From: Pseudomonadota bacterium
GTDB lineage: Bacteria > Pseudomonadota > Gammaproteobacteria > Halothiobacillales > Halothiobacillaceae
DNA length: 12,707 bases
Assembly: GCA_021795795.1 (NCBI GenBank)
Contig: JAJYPA010000207.1
Coordinates: 1-12,707, forward strand
Direction of reading: 5' to 3'
Made by a program: the position numbers and the translations under genes. This document shows positions 6,236-12,707 of the stretch, one piece after another (the first letter of the stretch is position 1; the number at the start of each line of letters is the position of its first letter). The notes beneath the pieces are model-generated. The model searched no databases. It was not told where the DNA came from and saw only the letters and a program-made list of their open reading frames with translations.

Positions 6236-8217
6236 AGATCCTCTCCGTTTCGATGACGAACTTCATGCCCTACAAGGGCGAGAGCCGCATTGATTTCCCA
6301 ACAGACGAGCAACGTAATGTCATGATCGTCTATGGAGAAAACATGCGAGGGAAAACCAGCTTTCTTAATGCATTGCGCTGGGGTTTCTATGGCAGAGCAT
6401 ACGGCCGCCATCTGCGCGAGATCCCGCTCAACGATCTGTTAAACAAGGACGCTGCAAGTACGGGTGATTTTTGCATGGAGGTGCGCATCCGCTTCGAGGC
6501 CGACGGCCACTCCTATTCGTTGCATAGGCGGGTTGATCGGAGGGAGCATGTGGCCATTCCCTCTCGCCCCGAGGACTTTGTTATCCAAGTGAGCTTGCAG
6601 AAGGACGACATTGTCGTCCCCGGCTATCTGGTCGAGGCGGAGATCAATCGCTATGTCCCGGAACAGGTTTCACGTTTCTTCCTGTTCGACGGAGAACTGC
6701 TTCAGGAATATGAAACCCTGCTCATGGAGGGCAATGAGCAGGGTAAGCATATCAAGGAGGCCATCGAGCAGGTCTTGGGTGTTCCGATGCTTATTCGCGG
6801 TCGAATGGAGGCCGAAACCATCTTGCGGTCAGCTCAGCGTCAGCAGTCCAAGGAGATGGCGCAGGTTAAGAGTCTTTCGTCGTTGGCTGAGCGTCAGCTC
6901 GAGCTTCAGGAAAAACAAGGAGCCCAAGAGCGCTCCATCGAGACTCTTAAGCAGCAACAGCGGGAAATACGCGCTCAACGCGAAGGGCTGGACGATGAAC
7001 TTGAAAAAGTCGAGGAGATTTACCGAGCCCAAACGGAATCCAAGACCCTCAAGAAGCGTCAGGATGAGATCGTCAAGCGGTTAGAGCAAATCGCTGCCGA
7101 GCGCATTGACCTCGCTCGAAAGGCATGGATCGATTTAGTTCAGCCAAAGCTACGAGTTCGCCAGCGTCTATTGCAGGACGAGCAGGATCTCATTTATGAG
7201 AACTTGGACAAGCGCGGACGGTTGGAATCCAAAATCGAAAGCCTCAAGAAGCTCTTGAGCAACCAGCCTTGCCCGACTTGCGGTCAGCTTCCACAAGTTG
7301 AAAATGCTCCTGCCAAGCAAGCCGAGCTTGCCCAGTGCGAGGAGGAATTGCTCGGCCTGTCGAAAGGCCATATGGAGCTTGCTGCCATTTCTACTGAGAT
7401 GCGCGAGCTTGAGAGGCTTCTGCGTCCAGGTGTCGCGCTAAATATCCAGTTTCTCCAAGCAGAAGAACGGAAACTTTCCGTGGAATTGACAAAGATCGAC
7501 AACGATATCGAGAAGATCGACGAGAAGATTCGGGGTTATGACACGGAGGAAATTGCTAGCAAACGCAGGCATCGAGATTTGCTTGTCCGTCAAGAAGGTG
7601 GGCTCGATACGGAGATCAGAAAGTCTGAGGAAAACCTACGGAAGACACGCAGCGACTTGGAGATCTTGTCAAAACATATATCGAGCCAACCGGCTGCTCG
7701 GGAACGCCGAAGTACCACAAAGGTGGAGCTTTGCCAAGGATTGGTAAGAGCTTTCACGGAAAGTATCGAGCGGCTAAGGGACAGCCTGCGCTCGAAAGTC
7801 GAGGACAAGGCCACCTCGGCGTTCAAGCGACTGACGACACAGGATAAGTACCGAGGGCTTGAGATCAATGAGAACTACGGCCTGACGATCATCGACGAGA
7901 ACGGCGAGAAGGTAGGCGTTCGCAGCGCAGGGGCCGAGCAGGTTGTCGCCCTGTCCTTGATCGACGGCTTGGCAAGGACCGGGCGATCTGCAGGCCCTGT
8001 GGTGATGGATACCCCGTTTGGCCGTCTCGACCTCAAACACCGGGCGAATATACTGCGCTATCTGCCAGAGACGACCAGCCAGTTGGTGCTGCTTGTTCAT
8101 GATGGGGAGGTACGCAGGGATACAGATCTCGCCCCAGTGGCAGCGAGGATCGGCAAAGAATATATCATTCGCGAGGTTTCCACTCGCCAATCAAAGATCG
8201 AGGTTCAGCAATCATGA
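6232..8217 (+). CDS. DndD/Rad50-like SMC-family ATPase
   Basis: The 661-aa protein has the split-ATPase layout of SMC/Rad50/DndD proteins. It has an N-terminal Walker A (GENMRGKTS, 35-43), a DndD-like FFLFDGELL (149-157), a long coiled coil interrupted near the middle by a CPTC hook (C347, C350), a second coiled coil, then the signature SAGAEQ (565-570) and Walker B VVMDTPFGRLD (590-600). Two chains should dimerise through zinc bound by the hook and bind DNA ends or loops with ATP. DndD proteins act with phosphorothioate systems, but no dndA, dndB, dndC or sspB-like gene is present, so here it serves a methylation-based cluster. It starts with an ATGA overlap at 6232 and ends with an ATGA overlap at 8214. 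Confidence 0.92.
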   Translation: MKILSVSMTNFMPYKGESRIDFPTDEQRNVMIVYGENMRGKTSFLNALRWGFYGRAYGRHLREIPLNDLLNKDAASTGDFCMEVRIRFEADGHSYSLHRRVDRREHVAIPSRPEDFVIQVSLQKDDIVVPGYLVEAEINRYVPEQVSRFFLFDGELLQEYETLLMEGNEQGKHIKEAIEQVLGVPMLIRGRMEAETILRSAQRQQSKEMAQVKSLSSLAERQLELQEKQGAQERSIETLKQQQREIRAQREGLDDELEKVEEIYRAQTESKTLKKRQDEIVKRLEQIAAERIDLARKAWIDLVQPKLRVRQRLLQDEQDLIYENLDKRGRLESKIESLKKLLSNQPCPTCGQLPQVENAPAKQAELAQCEEELLGLSKGHMELAAISTEMRELERLLRPGVALNIQFLQAEERKLSVELTKIDNDIEKIDEKIRGYDTEEIASKRRHRDLLVRQEGGLDTEIRKSEENLRKTRSDLEILSKHISSQPAARERRSTTKVELCQGLVRAFTESIERLRDSLRSKVEDKATSAFKRLTTQDKYRGLEINENYGLTIIDENGEKVGVRSAGAEQVVALSLIDGLARTGRSAGPVVMDTPFGRLDLKHRANILRYLPETTSQLVLLVHDGEVRRDTDLAPVAARIGKEYIIREVSTRQSKIEVQQS

Positions 8218-8612
8218 TGGACATTTCGCCCAAGGAGCCCACAACCATCGGGCTGAGTGATCAGGCTCATGCGATGCTCAAACGTTTGGCTGAGGACAAG
8301 CAAAACGGAAACTTCGCAGAGATGGCAGATGCTTATCGCTTCGGTATCGCCCTTGCTCTAGCCCATGGCGTCATGCCGGATGAAGTGTCAGGCCAACGGA
8401 CGATCTTCAACGTTGGGACTCTGGATCCTGACAAGCAGATCTACACGATGATTAAGTCCCTCATGAACACGGGCGACACGCCCATCTACCGATGGGCGGA
8501 ACGACTGGCGGAATGGGGCGTTCGCGAAATGTCTTCCATGGCGGATCGGGGCGATCTTGATATCGGATCCATATTGGCCAAAGCCCAAGAGGAGGAGCAG
8601 GGCCAGGCATGA
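8214..8612 (+). CDS. Small protein with DndE-like N-terminus (132 aa)
   Basis: The start overlaps the ATPase stop (ATGA); the second ATG at 8217 is equally possible. Residues of about 10-55 (IGLSDQAHAMLKRLAEDK, then ADAYRFGIALALAHG) recall the DndE or ribbon-helix-helix type of small DNA-binding proteins, in which a strand-like LSxxA segment is followed by two helices. The rest is helical and ends in an acidic, Gln-rich tail. The pairing with a DndD-like ATPase supports a DndE-like role in binding nicked or modified DNA, but the similarity is by eye only. Its stop overlaps the next gene by 4 bp. Confidence 0.78.
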   Translation: MMDISPKEPTTIGLSDQAHAMLKRLAEDKQNGNFAEMADAYRFGIALALAHGVMPDEVSGQRTIFNVGTLDPDKQIYTMIKSLMNTGDTPIYRWAERLAEWGVREMSSMADRGDLDIGSILAKAQEEEQGQA

Positions 8613-11257
8613 TCCACCTGTTGGCCTATCTGCTTGTTCGGCAGCCTGACGGAACATGGAGCGTTTCCTCGCACAGGAATCTTGAAAGCGTGGCGGCAGA
8701 GTGGGAGGCTGTCCGCGCAATCGATGAAAAATCTTCCGCAATCGTTCATGTCGGATTCTGGAGACCTGATGCTTCCTCGTTTACCTCTGTCTGTTTGAGC
8801 AATGAGGGCAGAATCCTGTTGACTAGTGCGGCCAAGTTTGCGTTGCCGCCATCCTATCGGTCAGCTAGCAATCCCTTTTCGATCGTCGATGGGCTTCCAA
8901 TTTATTTGGCATTGTCCGGTTGGGGCTATGAGATCGAGGAACATTCACGCTTGCATGCGACACAAGCTTCTATCGTGCCAACACCAATTCCGCCTACCGA
9001 GCCACTGGGTTGCCCATCTGGCTGGTTCAAGATGCTTGGGAAGGACGACCCGGATCTTTTTAGCGAATGCTCTCAACTTTCAATTCTGAGCGAATCATTA
9101 TACCAAGATCGAGAAGCATTGTTGCCGTACAAAATTAGGGATGATTTGGCAACCTACCGATTCAAAGTGCTTTCCGGAAATGAGCTTTCATGTGATGTCA
9201 TATTGGATGAAATAGCTTTCGCACCTCCTTGGCTTCTTAATTTATCGATAAAATATTTGAAATTATCTGTACGAGCTAGAAATAGACTGGAGTCCATTGG
9301 TTTCAGCACGGTATCAGACATCGCTCGCATTGGTACTGCTGGGATAATGCGGATGGAGGGCCTTGGACGAAAGAGTCTTATGGGTATATCGGAGGCGATT
9401 GTCGCAGCATTTGAGCTTGGTAGTGCTTATTGCGTCTCCGGAGAGTTCAGGCAGGGGCAGGTTATAGAAGAGGCGGCAGATGCAAAGCCTGAATCATTAG
9501 ATGTGGTTCGCCAGAAAGCCAAATATCAGGATCATTCTTTGCAGCCTAAATCTTTTCGGGACGCTCTCCATGCAGCGTTTTCAATGTTGGGCGAGCGTGA
9601 GTCTACCGTCTTGCGACAACGTATGGGTATGTTGGGGAGCCGCATGACGCTTGAGGAGATAGCAAAAAATTATTCCATAACAAGAGAGCGGGTCAGGCAG
9701 ATTGAGGTTAAGGCGATCAATCGCATCTTGGTCGAGATGCCGGTGTGGGCAGGCTATTTCCGGTCCAGCCTTGGGAGCATGTCGGATGGAAGGGTAACGC
9801 CACTTCCACTGCTTGGGCTCGATGTTCTAGATTCGTGGTTTGCAGGGGCAGAATTTCTGCCTGGTCCGTTTGCTTATTCGCTTGAGCACCTTATTGATCC
9901 GCCTGAGTTCCACCTAATCCGTGTTGATGGGCAAGCCTATGTGTCCAGGATACTGCAAGATGAGTGGGAAGAGGCGGAGCGGTCTGCCGTCGCTTTGCTA
10001 TCAACTTTGTCAAAAAATGATTCGCCCCGACTGGAATCGGATATAAAGCTGCTGGTTGAGAGCCAATTGGAGGAAAAAGGAGCGGATCTCAGACCACTGC
10101 TATGGGAAGTCGCTACTCGACGAGCTCATTTCTCGCCGGGCCCGTCTGGTGAAAGAATCATGGTCAGTTTTGGGATGGGTGCCGAAAGTGTTGTCGAATC
10201 CGTTTTATCGGAATCAAACATTCCTTTGCATTACTCAGATATCGCAAAACGTTGCGTCATGAAAGGGCATTCTATGGACGTGCGTCGGGTTCATAATGCT
10301 GCAGCGAACGTTGGATATCTGCTTGGAAGAGGGGTTTATGGGCTTGGAAAGCACATAGATCTTTCTAAGGATGAGCAGGAACGCGTTCTTGGTGAAGTCG
10401 AAGAGATGCTTTCCGAGACGCCTGGCAGGCAATGGCATGCCGGCGAAATTTGCGATGAGCTTGAGGCTCATGGCTTGGACTTTGAGGGCAGGTTGTCGAA
10501 GTATGACCTCAATGTGATCCTTGGATCGTCCACAACCCTGGCTTATTTAGGGCGTATGGTTTGGGCGGCTAGAACAAGGGGGGCTATGGGATCTGCCGAC
10601 CGGCTGAATATTTGGCAAGCAATTGTGGCCTTGGTCCAGGAACATGGGTCGCCAATGCGCGCCTCGGACATTCGGGAGATTATCTCGAGGGACCGAGGGC
10701 TTGGCTCGACTTTCCAGATTCATCAGGCCGATCCGCTTATTCGCGTTGGTGAGAACGAATGGGGTATTATTTGGCGCGATATACCATTCGATGAAAACCA
10801 TGCCAACGCGATTGTTGGTGAGATGATTTCCATTCTGAACGAAAGGGGATCAGGACTCCACCTCTCTGAAATCATTCCGTCGCTCAAAGTGAACTGTGAT
10901 TTGGCTGCAAAGGTAAATCCAATCTTGCTGGTCGCCCTTGCCATCCGCGCAGAACGGGTCAAATCAGGTAAGGGTGGATATGTCTATCTCTCCGAATGGG
11001 AAGGGCCGAGGCGATTATCCGTTGGCGAGGCGGTGGAAAAGGCGTTCGACACATTTAACGACGGGGTGTTGGCGACGGATGTCGCTAAGAAAGCTTCCGA
11101 ACTGCTTGGCAGGGAGGTGGCCAATCAAGCTGCGAGCAGTGTGCTGATGAAGATAGGGACCTACGATCCACAGGAAGGGCTGTGGTTCCATCCCGAGGAG
11201 GGCGCGGATGCTTTCGACGAAAGTACTGATGTTGTCACGGGTGAATCAGAGGTATAG
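8609..11257 (+). CDS. Alpha-CTD / sigma region 4 / HARE-HTH-like multidomain protein
   Basis: The 882-aa protein is the last gene of the operon, starting at an ATGA overlap. Residues 1-200 form an unrecognised domain. Residues of about 215-267 (LKLSVRARNRLESIGFSTVS, then GLGRKSLMGI) match the helix-hairpin-helix domain of the RNA polymerase alpha C-terminus. Residues of about 322-373 (LGERESTVLRQR, then LEEIAKNYSITRERVRQIE) match sigma-70 region 4, the -35-binding HTH. From about 525 to 862 there are four or five winged-helix-like segments with the HARE-HTH pattern (for example VLSESNIPLHYSDIAKRC, VQEHGSPMRASDIREII, LNERGSGLHLSEII). HARE-HTH domains are known from restriction/modification contexts and RNA polymerase delta. 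No nuclease or ATPase motif is visible. It probably reads modified or unmodified DNA, or links the system to RNA polymerase or to its own transcription. Confidence 0.88.
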   Translation: MIHLLAYLLVRQPDGTWSVSSHRNLESVAAEWEAVRAIDEKSSAIVHVGFWRPDASSFTSVCLSNEGRILLTSAAKFALPPSYRSASNPFSIVDGLPIYLALSGWGYEIEEHSRLHATQASIVPTPIPPTEPLGCPSGWFKMLGKDDPDLFSECSQLSILSESLYQDREALLPYKIRDDLATYRFKVLSGNELSCDVILDEIAFAPPWLLNLSIKYLKLSVRARNRLESIGFSTVSDIARIGTAGIMRMEGLGRKSLMGISEAIVAAFELGSAYCVSGEFRQGQVIEEAADAKPESLDVVRQKAKYQDHSLQPKSFRDALHAAFSMLGERESTVLRQRMGMLGSRMTLEEIAKNYSITRERVRQIEVKAINRILVEMPVWAGYFRSSLGSMSDGRVTPLPLLGLDVLDSWFAGAEFLPGPFAYSLEHLIDPPEFHLIRVDGQAYVSRILQDEWEEAERSAVALLSTLSKNDSPRLESDIKLLVESQLEEKGADLRPLLWEVATRRAHFSPGPSGERIMVSFGMGAESVVESVLSESNIPLHYSDIAKRCVMKGHSMDVRRVHNAAANVGYLLGRGVYGLGKHIDLSKDEQERVLGEVEEMLSETPGRQWHAGEICDELEAHGLDFEGRLSKYDLNVILGSSTTLAYLGRMVWAARTRGAMGSADRLNIWQAIVALVQEHGSPMRASDIREIISRDRGLGSTFQIHQADPLIRVGENEWGIIWRDIPFDENHANAIVGEMISILNERGSGLHLSEIIPSLKVNCDLAAKVNPILLVALAIRAERVKSGKGGYVYLSEWEGPRRLSVGEAVEKAFDTFNDGVLATDVAKKASELLGREVANQAASSVLMKIGTYDPQEGLWFHPEEGADAFDESTDVVTGESEV

Positions 11258-11431
11258 AGCAGTTTGGTGTCGAGAACCTACAGTCACATCCGCAATGAAT
11301 GCCAGCCGGTTTGATGTCGGTATGAAACTGAGGGAAGTACAACTCGGACTGTAGCGCCCGGAACTGCTGCTGGATTGTAGCCATCCGGGGTGAGAGAGGG
11401 AACTACTGCCAAAGTTTTCCTCAATCCGCAT
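11258..11431. other. Spacer between convergent genes
   Basis: These 174 bases separate the operon end and the integrase end. No gene, strong terminator hairpin with T-run, or RNA is evident. Only a weak 7-bp inverted repeat (CTACAGT 11278-11284 / ACTGTAG 11348-11354) was seen, too far apart to interpret. Confidence 0.4.
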
Positions 11432-12490
11432 TCACCCCAACAACTTCGCCAGATCCTCAGCCCGCAGATGTGTGTACCGTTTGAGCATTTGCAGCGTCTT
11501 GTGCCCGGTGATGGCCGCTGCCTGCATCGGGTTCAGCCCCTTTTCAAAGAGGCGGCTGGTAGCCTCATGGCGCAGATCATGGAAACGCAGGCCCTCAATG
11601 CCCGCCCGCTTGCAGGCACGTACAAAGGCCAGGTGAATGGCCTCGTAAGTTGTACCAAATACGCGACCATCTATGGAGCGGGGCAATCCTTTCAGCACTT
11701 CTACGGCGGTGCTGGATAACGGGACAGTGCGCTCTTCCTCGTTTTTTGTATGGGGTAACAGAGCAGTGCGCTTGCCGAGATCCACATTCCCCCAGAGCAA
11801 GCCCGTGGTCATTTGCGGGCGAATACCGGTTTCCGGGTCCGCGGTCCCAAAAGTTTCCAGCATTTCACCCGCCCGCATGGCGGTTTCCATGGCGAATCGC
11901 ACTACCGGCAACAACCAGTGGTTGTGGGCTTCCCGGCAGGCTTCCAGAAGTTTGGCTTCTTCATCGCCGATCAGGCGGCGGTCTCTCGGCTTGGATGGCG
12001 CTGGCATTCTCACATTCAGCACGGGGTTCCCCGCCGGGAGAGCGATGCCCCATTCCATCATGCCTTGTTTGATGGCACGGGAAAGGAGGGCCAGATCGTG
12101 GCGTACCGTCTGGGTTTTCAGTCCGGTGGACAATCGGGCATCCCGGTATTCTGCAACATCTCTGGCGGATAGTGCCGCCAGGGGCTTCCCCCCCAGACCC
12201 GCCTGGAGTGCCCGGATATAGGACATCACCTTGCCCGCATCTCCGCGCTTGGTGGGCAGTATCTCGCGGGCGTAGCGATCTAATAGGTCGTTGACCGTGG
12301 TACGCTCCGCCTCGCCCCGGTCTTGCCAGATGCCTCGGTCCATCTCGGTTTCGATCTGCCGCGCCCAGGCTTGGGCTTGCACCTTTTTGTCAAAGGTTTT
12401 GACTTGCAGTGGGTACCCTTTCTTGCGTACGCGTACCTGCCAGCCAATGATGAGATTGTCCCGGTCCTTTCTTGCGGTAATGCTGGCCAT
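11432..12490 (-). CDS. int: Tyrosine integrase, P4-like
   Basis: The 352-aa protein catalyses site-specific insertion and excision of the element at tRNA-Arg. All catalytic residues are visible: R206 (METAMRAGE), K249 (HTKNEEERTVPLS), H304 and R307 (HDLRHEA), H330 (ITGH) and nucleophile Y339 (KRYTHL). The N-terminal arm-binding domain (about 1-60) and core-binding domain (about 65-165) precede the catalytic domain. The chosen ATG at 12490 has AAGGAG six bases upstream; the frame remains open to 12544 but without an RBS. About 18 extra residues (TFGTADPETGIRPQMTTG, 213-230) lie between the first catalytic Arg and the LLWGNVDL strand, an unusual insertion. The gene appears intact, so the element may still be mobile. 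No excisionase gene was recognised. Confidence 0.95.
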   Translation of the reverse strand: MASITARKDRDNLIIGWQVRVRKKGYPLQVKTFDKKVQAQAWARQIETEMDRGIWQDRGEAERTTVNDLLDRYAREILPTKRGDAGKVMSYIRALQAGLGGKPLAALSARDVAEYRDARLSTGLKTQTVRHDLALLSRAIKQGMMEWGIALPAGNPVLNVRMPAPSKPRDRRLIGDEEAKLLEACREAHNHWLLPVVRFAMETAMRAGEMLETFGTADPETGIRPQMTTGLLWGNVDLGKRTALLPHTKNEEERTVPLSSTAVEVLKGLPRSIDGRVFGTTYEAIHLAFVRACKRAGIEGLRFHDLRHEATSRLFEKGLNPMQAAAITGHKTLQMLKRYTHLRAEDLAKLLG

Positions 12491-12496
12491 GATTCG

Positions 12497-12502
12497 CTCC
12501 TT
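12497..12502 (-). promoter_or_regulatory. Ribosome binding site of int
   Basis: AAGGAG on the minus strand lies six bases before the ATG at 12490 and decides that start. Confidence 0.7.
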
Positions 12503-12511
12503 ATGGTCCCC

Positions 12512-12525
12512 CTGACCAAGGTCAG
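12512..12525. promoter_or_regulatory. Dyad operator-like site upstream of int
   Basis: CTGACC and GGTCAG form a perfect 6-bp dyad with a 2-bp spacer, 22 bases upstream of the int start and touching the first TGGAGC arm repeat. It is a plausible repressor or integrase site controlling int. An AT-rich TATAAAATAAT on the minus strand (about 12566-12576) could hold the int -10 element. Confidence 0.45.
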
Positions 12526-12564
12526 TGGAGCAAAAATGGAGCAAAAAGGCAAGATGGAGCGCGG
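12521..12564. promoter_or_regulatory. Putative integrase arm-type sites, right end
   Basis: Three TGGAGC hexamers lie at 12526-12531, 12537-12542 and 12555-12560, the first two 11 bp apart as in the left end. They sit between int and the att repeat. The left end has the same GTCAGTGGAGC and TGGAGCGCGG words. Such repeats at both inner ends are expected for integrase arm binding; they also overlap the int leader and may allow autoregulation. Confidence 0.55.
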
Positions 12565-12580
12565 CATTATTTTATAACCG

Positions 12581-12638
12581 ATTGATTTATTTGGTGCGCA
12601 GTACTGGAGTCGAACCAGTGACCTTCGGCTTCGGAGGC
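12581..12638. repeat. Right attachment site (att direct repeat, within intact tRNA)
   Basis: The 58 bases are identical to 70-127. The copy is continuous with the tRNA 5' half at 12639-12668, so the tRNA stays functional after integration. The 11 bases outside the tRNA (12581-12591) are also shared with the left copy, showing the repeat extends past the CCA end. Confidence 0.93.
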
Positions 12639-12668
12639 CGACGCTCTATCCATCTGAGCTAACTGCGC
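12592..12668 (-). tRNA. tRNA-Arg(CCG)
   Basis: The 77-nt gene folds as a cloverleaf: acceptor GCGCAGT / ACTGCGC, D-arm GCTC...GAGC, anticodon stem TCGGC / GCCGA with loop CTCCGAA (anticodon CCG, reading CGG), T-arm with TTCGACT loop, discriminator A and encoded CCA. It is the integration target of the element, and its 3' 47 nt are repeated at 81-127. Confidence 0.97.
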
Positions 12669-12707
12669 GTGGGCCAGATTATAGGGAACTCGCCCCGCCG
12701 TTGTCCA

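Larger units (their letters stand above)
70..12638. mobile_element. Integrative element inserted in tRNA-Arg(CCG)
   Basis: A 58-bp exact direct repeat lies at 70-127 and 12581-12638, and the right copy is part of an intact tRNA gene. A tyrosine integrase sits just inside the tRNA end. This is the standard layout of a tRNA-targeted genomic island. The repeat offset gives a unit of 12,511 bp. The cargo is a degraded replication/mobilization region and a six- or seven-gene DNA-modification operon. No transfer genes, relaxase or phage structural genes are visible, so the element probably moves by its own integrase plus helpers, or is only excisable. Seen: repeats, integrase and tRNA. Inferred: mobility. 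Confidence 0.93.

Noticed and set aside
6232..8217. Assignment as a true Dnd phosphorothioation system
   Set aside because: No dndA, dndB or dndC-type gene is in the window, and the cluster has a DNA methyltransferase instead.
11246..11431. Minus-strand small open frame in the spacer
   Set aside because: It has no RBS, no recognisable protein and low-complexity serine runs.

Overview
The window holds a complete integrative element of about 12.5 kb inserted in a tRNA-Arg(CCG) gene, with short pieces of host chromosome on each side (about 1-69 and 12639-12707). The intact tRNA, with an encoded CCA end, is on the minus strand at 12592-12668. A 58-bp exact direct repeat (70-127 and 12581-12638) covers the 3' part of the tRNA and marks the two ends, giving an element of 12,511 bp. 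A P4-type tyrosine integrase lies next to the intact tRNA and points inward. The moderately high GC content, bacterial tRNA and Shine-Dalgarno sites indicate a proteobacterium. The nic-like sequences recall mobilizable plasmids known from acidophiles such as Acidithiobacillus, but the sequence alone does not prove the genus.

Left part (about 130-2446): a decayed plasmid-like backbone. It contains the tail of an unrecognised gene (347-565), a RepA-type replication ATPase broken by an in-frame TGA and a frameshift (562-1471), two families of short iteron-like repeats (1483-1620), two polypurine/polypyrimidine inverted repeats (1654-1800), a small gene remnant, a third phased repeat set next to a DnaA-box-like site (2106-2201), and an IncP-like transfer-origin signature (2280-2401). 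It looks like the replication and mobilization region of a former plasmid.

Middle (2447-11257): a compact plus-strand operon. A small coiled-coil protein is followed by a beta-class DNA methyltransferase, a PLD-nuclease/SF2-helicase fusion, a 65-aa acidic protein, a DndD/Rad50-like ATPase with a CxxC hook, a 132-aa protein with a DndE-like feel, and an 882-aa protein. The last combines an RNA polymerase alpha-CTD-like HhH, a sigma-70 region-4-like HTH and a series of HARE-HTH-like winged helices. The later genes overlap by 4 bp at each junction. The set has the parts of a modification-based anti-phage system: a methylase to mark self, a helicase/nuclease and SMC-like ATPase to sense and destroy, and a multi-HTH protein for DNA recognition or transcriptional coupling. 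I do not recognise this exact gene set as a named defence system, and it is the most interesting part of the window.

Right part (11258-12668): a 174-bp spacer without a convincing gene, then the convergent integrase, a dyad operator-like site and TGGAGC repeats that probably serve as integrase arm sites, the att repeat and the tRNA.
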